From Albula goreensis (taxonomy: Eukaryota; Chordata; Actinopteri; Albuliformes; Albulidae): DNA of 64,000 nt. A program made the position numbers and the translations under genes. The notes under the pieces are model-generated. The model had not been told where the DNA came from and did not search any database. It was given only the letters and a program-made list of their open reading frames with translations. The stretch spans positions 10,859,563 to 10,923,562 of the forward strand of contig CM040755.1 in NCBI GenBank assembly GCA_022829145.1, in the 5' to 3' direction. Shown here piece after piece: positions 36,001 to 48,000 of the stretch. Every line of letters begins with the position of its first letter. Within the stretch, counting starts at the first letter, position 1.

Positions 36001-39000
36001 TTAGGAGAAACAATTTTAGACTACCACTTCTGTAAAGTGTTTATAGTCAATTTTTCATAACTACCAATTAGTACTGATCTAATTACAATAAATTCTAATT
36101 TAGTTTTGGGTTGACAGAACCTTAGAAAGGTGAACCAACTTTAAAATTTGACAACACAGTTGACCACTCAGATTATGAAATCTTGTAGCATTCTGTACAG
36201 CTGATCACCAAGCACTGTTGCCATGGAAACATCACTGCATGGAGCCCTTTTTAATTAAATGCATAGAATTATTTCCATTACAGGACAGAGAGCAATCATT
36301 CTTTTTCCTGTCATCGCCCCGATGTTTTCAGTGATACGCTAATACTTTATGTGTCTATTACCATTTTCCTCTGGCTTTCTCCCATTCCCAATTCTTGCCA
36401 GAGCTGAAAACAAAAGTCTATATGGCCTGCCTCCCCAGTTCTTACTCTCTGGGGCTGATGCAAGGCCTGGGCACAGATGCAAGTCCTCCGCAGCACCCAA
36501 GAGCACGAGTCGCAGAGCTCCAGACGCAGGCACAAATGGGGCTCCAGCACCAAAATAGACTTTTTAAAATTGCTTTAAAAGAGAGCCATTTTCTCAATTA
36601 GCATCATATTGTGCATATAAAGGACTGAGTAAAAATAGTGTTTCATCTCAATTTGTGGCATGCAGACTTTCCACAGGATGGCTCAGCATTGGCCTTGTCA
36701 GAAATATAAACAGGAAGGCAGTAGAAAATCACTGTTTTGGGGTGTTGCCTCACAAAAGAAAATAGCTCAATGCTGCAGATGATAATGAGGCATAAATAGA
36801 TGGCCTGAAAGCTTTGATGATGTTATTTTCTCATGCTAAATGACTCCCCATTGAAAACTATTTTTTCCTTTTTTTTGCGAAATCATGTAAAATAAAAACA
36901 TTATTTCTGAAACAGGCCCAGATTATTTCAGCCACTCTCACATCACACTTCTTTCACAGCAGTAGCTGTAGCAGTAGAGCGTACAGTAGTTTCCCTGTAA
37001 TTTCAAGCTACCCTATTTTACTTTTTTTTTAGGAAAATACCAAAGTAAAGTCCTGGTGCAGTGTGTTGAGACTAATAACACATAATGCTTAGAAACAACT
37101 TAAGTGGCGTTAAGGACATCAGACATGTTAAGCACCACGGTCTCTAAAGGGAAGACGTAAAAGGCGCTTAAGCATCTTTATGGGAAATTGCAGTCCCCCT
37201 TTCATTGGCAGGATTGCCCGGAACGTGAAGTAGTTATTATCCCGTAAAAGCACGGACCTCTCCATTCCTCATCCCTGTCATTCCTTCAGTCCTTGCATGT
37301 CCAGAGCGCCAGTCCAGATGGGACAGGCGGTGTGGAGCTGAAGGACCACTGGGCAGGGCAGGAAATGCTCTGGTGGGAGAGCGATCGGCCTGCTCTTCCC
37401 CCTGGAAACCCTGTCATTAAAGTACCTCTGAGGAGAAGCAGGGCTTAACACAATCTGGAAAACTGTCCTGGCTAAACTTCAAGAGGGTTAGAGTCTTTCG
37501 TTGCAGATCCCCTCTCTGTCTCTCACTAGTTTTTTATCTGTGCAATCACCTCTCGCGTGAAAGTGTGAAATCCACCAGCACTCAGGAGTGCCCCTTTCAA
37601 GGGATTCTGAATGTTAACTTAGCGTGTGTTTGCACCTGAAGCATAAATACAGTGAATGTACTAATGAGCAGGCTGCTAAGCTGGGACCTTTGAGTTCTAT
37701 GCAAGTTTGAGTCTGGAAAGCTGAGCTGACCTCCCCACTAAGTCCAGCTCAAAATGTATCCCCTTAGAAGCTCATACAGACATAGTGAGTAATCAACAGC
37801 CAGTTATGCCAAGCAAGTGGACTTGTTGAAAATCTATTTGAATTTTTTTTTCAAAGTAGTCAGAAAGGTGTTAGTCCATATGAGTGTTTGTAGCTGTACT
37901 ATAGATGGCATTTGAAAACTCCATCTGTCTCACATAATGAAAATACTCCTCAGGATGGTAGTAAAGTGAACGGGACAGCTGCTGGAACCTGATCGGTTAC
38001 AGTGATAGGGAAATATGGGGGTTAGGAGCAGATTAAGGGACATGCCTGACGAGACTCTGCATGTAGAATCCTGAAGTCCCGTTGGGCATCCCTGAGCTAA
38101 CTGGAGATGCAAAGTGGGGATGTATTTAGGGACCAATAGCACGTCCATTGCATGTAGGAAGAGCTGTAATTACACATTCTCTTCATCAGCACAATAGTCT
38201 GTTCCCCTGTGCTTTATGGAAAAACAAAACCAGCCCACGAAGTACATTTGTATCACTGGATAGAGGCTAAGAAGAGTTGGATCAGACTGAGGAAAACCCA
38301 ATTTTATGCGGCGTAACGTAAAACAAATGTTACTCAAACTGAATGGCATGATCTGATACTTGGCTTGAGATAATTAGTTGTACAGTCATGTTTCTTTGTC
38401 TAGTATTCAAAACTGAAAGGAAGATCTTCAACTAAAATTAATCTGTTCCATAGTTTTGTTCGTCTCACATGTACTCTGTGAGAATTTCCATTGAGACCAT
38501 GTGGGTACATGAAATATGTCTGTCCTAAATGATACTGCAGTGCAGTTTAATCAAAATGAACAGGCAGTCAGTCTCCAGCATCCAGCTGGATGTACTAATG
38601 GCTTTAAAGGAAACATGGGGTTTTTCTCTTTAAATAATATAACCAGTCCCCCTAATGACTATCAATCAACATGTCTGTCTGGATGTTGGTATTGATATTT
38701 TTGGTATTGTCAGTTTTCTGGTAAAAACAAGGTGTTGCTTTGAAAACCAGCCTCTGGCTTGTGCCTTACTTTTCCACAGACAATGCCTCCATCTGCCCTG
38801 CATTGCCCCAGTGCCCCACAGTGATGTTGAGGTTAAGGCAAGATTTACCCTGAGATGAAAGGCACCGATAAACACAATCCATCGTCAATACATGCTTTCT
38901 AAAGGCTTCCCTTCCTTTCCTGCTCAGATGTTCTGTCAGAAGTGGAATTCCTGTCCATATCATCTTAATGGTCTGGAACACACCGCTCAGATGTTGTCTC

Positions 39001-42000
39001 AGCAGTTTTGAGCTGAATTTTTGCTGCCAGAGTGCAGCTCTGAACCCATTCGGAGATAGGCAATGAGAGGTGATAATGGTAATAGGTTTAAACAAATAAC
39101 GTCTTCTTTCAAACGGTTACAGTTTGCATCCAATTCACCATCTGGGTATACTCAGTCAAAGGAGTCGCTGCCAATCTGTTAGAGTCTGCGAGAGAGAATT
39201 AGAATGAAAATTCCCTATTTCTGCCCTCCATTATTTAATTTTCTTTGACAATAATGCCACTTCAGACATAATACTGCGGTTTATCGAGGCTGTTTTGCTT
39301 TGCATGAGAATGTTAAATAACAGCACACTGAGCACACATGGTAGGGATTGTGAAGTTACTTTTATTAAATAAAGACAAATAAACCAAAACAATACTGAAG
39401 CTGTGCAAGTGGCCAGTGAGAGTTTCTGATGAAAACTTGGCCGTGTGTGATTGACAGCCTGCTCGTGCCCATGAGCCATGAGTCATTTGTTTGGCTGATT
39501 CATTTTATGCTGGCCCAATCTCAACCAATTAGAGCAGAGCATGCAGATTAGCCGGCCCTCAGCAGGCACATCTAAGCAAACTGGAGTGCAAGGTTAGCAT
39601 GGAGGAGGCCGGCACTCAGTTCACCACTATCTGGAAGAAAATATGCTGGAAAAATAAATGAGTTGATAACGGCGTGGGGTAAATCCTGCCAAAAAAGCTA
39701 GGGCTAGCCCAGTAATGTTTGAAAATCTGCAATTTTCCTGTTGGAATGGCTGTTATTTAACTTAAATGGATTTTTACTCCTCTGTGGAGATTTATTACAC
39801 ATACCGGGAAGGAGAGAAGGAGGAGGAGGAAGAAAGGGGGATAACGAAAGGACACACAGTCTGGGTTTTCTTTCTCTTCTCTGAAGAAAAAAGGAGAATC
39901 GTGCATAGGGAAATGCACTTTCCAAGATAAAGTTTATTGAGTTTCTGTCAATGTTTACACTAATATTTTAAAAACAGAAGCCAAAATATGTATACCAGTA
40001 ATTAATCAAGTTTTTTCCATTTCCTTACCGAGTTAAGTCAAGTTAAAATAAGCCATCCAAAATTTGACTTGCAGTTGCAGGCGTGCACAAGCACATCAAC
40101 TAAAAACACTATTGGCTTTGATTCGTTCTGTGTCTGACACCCCCGGGGGGACTAAGAGACAGAGTTTATGCTCCATCGTTTGCATTCCAGGGCTTCTGTC
40201 ATTCAGGCTTAGGAACGCTGACTGAATCACCCCCTGTACCAACACGCCACAGATACAGACTCCCAAATGAACTCTACAGGTGAGGGCTAGCAGGGTGCTG
40301 AAACACATTTTCTTTGTTGTAGATTGGAGGAGTGGGGGAAGGGGGACATCCAGGAAAGGTTATCCTTTCACTCTTTGATTATTGTTCTGTAGCCAAGCAC
40401 ACACTTGATGACAGATCAACAAGTCACATGACCCAGAATTCATGACAGAATAAACCTAAAAGAATGTTGTTGTTTTTTTTAAAAAAAGGTTCTGGTTTGC
40501 CCACGGCACATCTTTCACCCCGCGGTGGTATTGTCTCCTTCATCATGCGGACACCCTTTCTGACTGCTTGTGGTTGGAGAGGCTGCAATTTGACTCCCTG
40601 GTGCTCACACTCCACTTGTAATTTCTGCCTCTTGCGTGCACAGCAAGCAGTGTTCCCATTATAAAGTACAGAGCTCTGCTCCCGTATTTCCTCATACTGA
40701 AAGGGCTTGGGGTTTTTTTACAATGCAAATCCTTTACTTTGGGTGCAGCTGGTCAGAGGAGCAATAACAGCTATGGTCTGGATTGTGTATATTTTTATTG
40801 ACAGCTTTAGTCCTTCTACGGGGGCGTTAGTAACAGGGCTATAATGTGTGGACACAGAGGTAGATTTGGTGAGGATCATTAACGTTCAGGAAAACTGTTG
40901 TTTGGTGGAAAAGCTAACCAAAAGTTTAAAAATGGAGGTAGCATGAGCAATGTCTGGTCTGGTGAAACCACAAAAAGAAGACACTGACTCAGACTCAGGC
41001 TTTTAATCATGGCCCATAATTGGCAGGGGCGATGTTGCTTTTTTGGGTCGGGCAACCTGCAAATTCACGGGTCCCCAATTTCCCCTTTCCTTACTATGCT
41101 ATCATGGCCACCAGGGGCTGCAGCAGACCAAGGCTCTCACTAACCATCCTGCCTTGTTCTAACTCTGTAATGCTGCAGCAGTCTCTAATTTAGACACTGC
41201 ACATCCCACTGGCTCCCCTTCGGGAATGTGGTGTGGAACTGTGGGCGCAAGGCATGATGGGAGTTTCACTGTGGAGTTGAGAAATGTGCAGTGACGCGAG
41301 CGGGCAGGCCCACACAGAGTTCATTGTTCTCTAAGTTCTGGTCCAGACACCTGATATATGCAATGTCCTTGATTTACCTCCATCAGCTTTCCATTTTCCA
41401 GAACCTTTCTTTTTTAATATAACTGAGGGTCCCCTCCCGATCCCTTTGAAAGGGTGTCCGTATGAGGATATCAACACCTAAACAAAGATCTCATCAGACT
41501 CCACCGCAGCATGGGTATGCTCATTGCATCAAACTGTGAGCAGGTCGAAAGAAGGTCTTTATAGGCCAGGGAATGTCAGCTGCAGGTTTGAATTTTATCA
41601 CGCTTCACTCTGACACACATGTCCCTTGTTCATCTTCAGGAACCTCCAGGAATGCATTGATGAATTCTGCATCGGGAATTTTGAGGGAGCACTCAACCTT
41701 GTTCCAGCAAAGTTGACGCCAATCCGTGATTTTGACCTGGAGATGAGGGGAAGCCAGCCGGGAATAGCCAGGGTCTGCACTCTACCAAAGAGGTTTTGGA
41801 AACTGGAACATGATCAGCATGGCTGAGAACGAGGCCAGCCACAACTTTGATTCCAGCATAGATTGCAGCTCACTACACTTACAGATCACTAGAGTTACAA
41901 AACAGTAAGAGATCAAATATGACACATTTAGATTTGTTGTTCTACCAGGAAACACAAACTCGGCTGGGAACAGAATTGGAAATCTGAGATATGAGTCAAC

Positions 42001-45000
42001 GTCACCCAGACATGAGTTCAAACCTAGCCCCCTTTGTCCTCAAATGAAGCTAAACTTCTGTTCCGCACCTTGGACCCTTGTCCTGTCTACTTTCTCCCAT
42101 CCCAGCTCTCTCTCCCAACAATGTGTTCCATATTAGCTTGCCTTCTTCTGTTTGCTGTTTGATATGTGGACCCAAATGCCTTTGCCAGAGACTCTCCAAC
42201 ATGCTGAACTTATTTGGAAAGACTGAGACTGCACTCGGCCAGCACATTAAAAGCAGTCCCTCTGGATAACAGTCACTGGGCCCCTGACAGGCCTGAGGTC
42301 ACCGGGGTGAAGTGTGGGATCTGCGTCATGGCTGTGCTTCGCACCAGTGCTAAGGGTTAGCATGCACCCTATATCTGATTGAGCGGACACAAAATTCTTG
42401 TGATTGCAAGAGGTCATGACAGACATCACAGATACCAAAACAGGACATGCTTATTCTTGACAGGAACACTACCTAAAGTAACACAGTTAAAAATTCCTGG
42501 GCGACAAAAACGTTAATCTGCTGTGTGCACATTCAGGACAATGCACCCCTAGAATCATGCTTTGGTTTTAAAGAAAAAAAAATCTTTGAATATCTCCCCA
42601 CCGTTTACCTGCAGGCGACTAATTTTCTAGCAGCTCTTGCTCCCTTGAAAGTTGTGCATTCCATTGCAAACCATTTTTGGACTAGAAAAATTTGCATTTA
42701 AAGTATTTCTGGAATAGGTGCATTTGCATTTAAGGTAGTCTAATAGGCAAAATACGCGCCCAGGATTCCAGAAACATAAAAGCAAAGAAAAGTAAAAGAT
42801 CCTTTAAGATTTCTGTTGAGTCACTGCCATTCTGATGAGAATTTGAAATGTACAAGCATTGCAAAGATGTATGTCTTACTCCACTAAACTTTGCACTATA
42901 TTGTGAGATATAGCGAGTAAACAAAGTGACAAAAACCAAAATGAATTTTTTATTTTTTGCTTAGATTTTTGTTTTTGCATGTGTGGATTAAAGTCTCAAT
43001 CAAGTAATTCAAGCTGTTTAGATCTTCCCTTTCATTACTTCAGCAAGTAAAACAACTCCCTATGAAACTTCAAACATTTTTGAACAATATACCTCAGAAA
43101 AAAATAAGTAAGTTTACAGTCTGCAAGGGTAGAAAGAGATAATAATAGACAAAATGCTTTTGAAAAGATGGATAAGTTCACATTTAACATCCAGTAACAA
43201 AACAAGGCCAGTCAGAGCTCACTCAGGTATTTTCACACCCTTAAAAGCAATAAAAGCAATACTCAGCTATTGATATTCACTGGGTTTGTTTGTCTATCCA
43301 TGACTTGATGGTACAGAAATACCAGTTAACCAACAAAAATGATTGCAGGGTAGGGATGGGAACACATATGAAACCTTTTCAAAATAATCTGAAAAGCATA
43401 CCATTTTATTTTTGTAGAGAAACCTGCGTAACCTGCTCTGGTGCATGTCAAGAGTTTCCTTTCCAAGACAAATATATGAATGCACGTAAATAGCCTTATG
43501 GGTAGCAATGTGCCTGATCTCTTTCAACTGGTTTATGGGGGATTCTGCTTGGGCCATGATCGACATGGCCACTACATTGACTAGCCTCTCAGTTACTTTG
43601 AACGTTACCAGAATGCTTTTAAGAAATGGTACCAAGCCCGGTTTATGAAACACAAGACCATGATAGAACCCAGCTGACAGCTCTCACTGCCAGAAGAGAT
43701 ATTAAGAAAAGGTTGCAAACTGGCCAGAGCTGTAAATCTGCTTAGAGACATCAAAGTGGGCAGAGAAATCTTTGAATTGCTGCACCTAACTTATTTCTCT
43801 TAACTTCTGCAAATAAAAATGGATTCTCTGACAGGGGGAGGGGCGGGGTGGCCTGAGAGTGAGTTGTGCCCCACTTGGCAAAGCCACACAGACTAGATTA
43901 ATGCTGGCAGCAAAAAAATGGAGAAGAAAGAGAAGTGGTCTGGAGGCAAGCAGACTTCTCAGCACGTGCTTTCAGAGGAATCCTCCCCCTCTCTCATTTT
44001 TCATCAGGCCTACACATTGCAAAAATTACATAACATTTTCATACCCTTCTCAACTGGCTACAGTCCATTGACAGTAGTAGCCAGGGGTAATGATTCCATG
44101 ACAGATTCTGATGGGGCAGGAATGCTTGCCCCTCCCCCTAAATAACTATGTCTCATCAGAGCACCCTTGGCTTCCCTACCGGGGCTAGAATGGAGTCGGG
44201 TTTGGCACAGATGAGTCAAGATCCTATCACCTGCTTCTTGTAGGCCCAGTTGTGTCTGACAAGTGATGGCCCCACCCGAACAATTTCCTCCTGGGATTAG
44301 GCCCCCAGGGCCCTTCACAAAACTGTGACATCACTGAGTGCTCCTCACCAGGCCCTATGCCAAACCCCCCCACAAAACCCTGAATCATTACGCCTGCTGA
44401 ACAAATATGTAACAACAAACACACCCTCCCAGTTCCCATTTAAAACCATCATTGTCTTGGTAGTTATTCTCCATGAATAATACAGTAAGGACCACAATTT
44501 TTAGAAATTGCTGCAAGCTGATTAGTTATTTTTCATCTTAAACAGATTTTTCTCATCTAAGTGTTTTAATGAATCTCAGTTTCAATTTTTAAGCTTTTCA
44601 AGGTTCATATACCTATTCAGATTCACCCAGCAGCAGATCTTGATAATACTTTTTCAGGCATAGCCAACTTCAGATTCAAATTTTTCAGTTCCTCCAAGGA
44701 AATATTATTCTGCAAGTATTTTTGTAAAATCTTGTACCTGCTCCTCTCACTATATTCTGGGATGAGAGTTATGATTTAAATTAGTGGGACAGCTGTTTTT
44801 GTGACAGACAAAACTGCAAAGGCAGGTTTTGTTAAGCTTGTGAACCTAATCCAGTAGTGCAAGGTTTTTAGCCAATGAGGTCTCACTTTCCGCCCCACAT
44901 GACACATGAGGACTGCCTGAAATTCAGCTGATAACGACTTCTCCAGGAGAGACAGAGGGAAACACAGATGGTGTTATTTGCAAAAAAACAAATCTTTTTA

Positions 45001-48000
45001 CAGCAAAACCCTTCAGTGAATGTGAAGAAGATTTCTGGCTTTTGCCATTTCCCAATGTCAGTTGCGGTTAATAATGGTGAAGAACATTTGTTAAAGAATT
45101 CTGGAGTCCTGGGCAGGTGTTTCCGGATGAACCTGAATCTTTGACAATTAATCCAGCACCAGAGACATTCAGCGATGACAGATGAACAGGCTATTAACGA
45201 TGGCAAAAACATCTTATGTGCCCATATTTTGCACGCAAGGCTTGAGAGGCACAACTTGAAATAATTAAAAGAGAGCAGTTTTCTATTACCCAGGTTTCAT
45301 TCCAAGCCATTTCTGAAAGTGCTAAATGCCTTCAAATGAACAGAGTGTGCTTGTGCATCAGACACAGACTTTCAGTGTCAGATAAAAAAAGTGCATTCTG
45401 TTCTACAATCAAAGACAGAACTCTTTAACACCTACAAGACTGTACATTCTCCTTCAATCATTACATGGCTTAATAACATAGAACTGCCTTCAGGCTAACA
45501 CTGTACAGGCCAAGTCTGCTCACTTATATTTCCTGTCAGATATAATTCTGACCACTTGAAACGGCACAGATGTAGAAGACAGAAACATCCCCACGACCAT
45601 CTCATTTAATCAGGAATGGCAAAGTAATGGAGATACACGAACGTAACTATTAAATCAAGCATACTGGAACATAAACTAAAATGTCCTGTTAATATGTGGT
45701 CAAATATTGCAATTTTGAAATCTTCATTAATATTCCCAAGGGGCTATGACTAGATTAATCTTTTGTCACAGTGTTGATACTGTCTCGATAAAATGTTTTT
45801 TAATTAAACATTAATTTTGTGAATCATAATTCAAAACAGGAAATTGTGGATTTCTTCAATTCTGCATCAGCTTTGACCTGTAATGAATATAATTTAGCAG
45901 CTTATCACTACTCACTGAGCACATCCAGACTGTGTTCTGCTTTGCACAATTTGCATCTACAACATTGCTATGTGACAGTTGTGGTTAACGTAAAAACCGA
46001 CTACTCTACCTAAACTTTAACAGAGTTCTCGTGGCAGCTGCACGTCTTTGAAACTGGGTTTGATGCAACACTGAAGCAACACAAAATGAAGCCCTGACGG
46101 GACTGTTAATTAATCGATCATTCACCCACATCGTATTACTTTCAATAGCCAATGCTGCTTGTGTCTTGTATTTCATGCTATTACTTACTCTACTGCTTCT
46201 CTGATCTTCCACTATTAAAATCCAGTTCCTGTGTTACCATAAAGTTTAACAAGTGCATATATCCAAAGGGCATTATCTCACACACTTCCTGCAGGGTGCA
46301 CTTCCAAGTGACTTCTGGGCCATAAAAAAGTGCCACAGTAAATACTTCAAGAGCCAAAACCATTTATAAGAACACCCCTTCCCACCCCCCCAAGCAGGTA
46401 TGGCCCAGTAATGTCAGGGAACAGGGAAACACTGCCGCAGCAACACCCCCGTTTTGGGATGGATGAGTCGCGTGTGGGTTTCACCTGTGGCTTGGAGATC
46501 TGCCGGCTCCAGTTAAGACACAGAGGAACCCTTTCACACAAGGCAGCCACTGCCCTCCTGGTCCCCTGCACAGGGGTCTGTGGAGGCATCAGCCTTCAGC
46601 CACACACACTCCATTCACCCTCACACGCTGAGAGGGGGCAGTCAGCCCCAGCAAGCACAACCGCTGTCTTACACATACAGGCCCCTCTCACTGTGGCCCT
46701 ATGTGCATGAGGGCCAAAACAATCCGGCCATTGAGCCTCATCCCAACACCAGCCCATCACTGAGGGACACGCTGAAAGAGACTGGGTGTGTAGGCCTTTG
46801 TATCCCTTGCAAGACCCTTGTCGGACACCTCAAAGTCAAGTGGTGGCCACAAGGGGCTGGAGGCAACACTGCGTTTCTACTGTGGGCACAGAGGTGATTG
46901 ACACCAGCTGTGAGACAGCCGGTGAATCATCCATTGAGCGCTGAATGCTGCAGCCGATGCTACCACATGCGCTCTAGCCACGGGACCCTCTGGCGCACCG
47001 ATGTCTGTGAGCTAGACATGTCTGCGGGGAGCCGTTTGAGACATTACAGCAGCGATCTTTGGGTCTCCCCCAGAGTGAGTCAGTGGAAACAATAAGAGGG
47101 AAGACTTATGGGTTGCCTCCAAGTTTATTCAGCAAAAATGCACTACGTTCTTCAGTTTCCTTGTCCCTTTCCCCCAAAGCAGTTGCATATTATATAACTT
47201 ATAATGAATATTTAATATGCCTATGCATTTATGAAGAAATGGAATCACACAAATCATATGAAGAACAAAGGAACTACACTGTTGTTCAGAACTTATTATT
47301 GATGTGTAGTGACTCAATCTATTTTAAGTCAACTGTGCAGCCTGTGCTATGCCTTCAGCTAGTATGTATCATCATATTGAAATTTAGCCTATTTCAATCT
47401 CGATTTCATGACCAAACGTTTTAAGCTTTGCCTCATTTTATCACTGTTTTTGTACCATACCTATTTTCCAGTTGTCAATATCAAAACAAGAAATAACAAT
47501 TTCAGCCGCTGACTGCATGAGCTCAGATAAAGGGAGTTTGTAGACGAGATGTGGGTGTGCGAATAGCCGGATTTAAATTGCTTGAACTACGCCTACTGAG
47601 ATTCTACCAGCTGAGCTGAGCAAGTCTAACGCCAGCGACAAACCGAGCTGCACAGCTGGTTCATCGATTTCATTGAGCAAATAATTCTAAAATGCATGTC
47701 ATCAAGAGCAAACTAACCCTTTTATGTGCGATATTGAATGTTTAACTGACAGCTGTTTAGCAGCAACGTGAGCATATTAAAATTGGTGAAAACATTTTTC
47801 CATATTGTCGAAATAATGCATATTGCAAATAAGACCATACGCACGTGATGAGGTTTACCAACCACTCTATGGCATTATTCAACAAATTGTACTTAAAGGT
47901 TTCGGGAAAACGTTTAAATGGAGATTAAGCTTACAGAGAACCGACATTTTTAAATTAGTTAAGCCCAATTAAAGAATAAATATAACTTTAACCTACCACA

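Larger units (their letters stand above)
32772..47996 (-). other. creb3l1 intron 1 (15.2 kb)
   Basis: GT-AG intron with no recognised gene inside. It contains an A27 run (33024-33050), a full CRE octamer (33975-33982), a 45-base palindrome (34385-34429), an RFX X-box (36217-36230) and a 37-base polypurine run near 39805-39841. The longest open frames inside (for example 35475-35834, 43294-43653 and 44883-45254, all minus) show no recognisable protein family. Confidence 0.8.

Noticed and set aside
41105-41130. CTCF-like motif (GGCCACCAGGGGCTGCAG)
   Set aside because: The core is one G short of the consensus. A similar weak match at about 5262-5284 (minus) has three mismatches. Not reported without a matrix score.
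41990-42030. GAGTTCAAACC, resembling a tRNA B-box
   Set aside because: No A-box at the right distance and no cloverleaf could be drawn.
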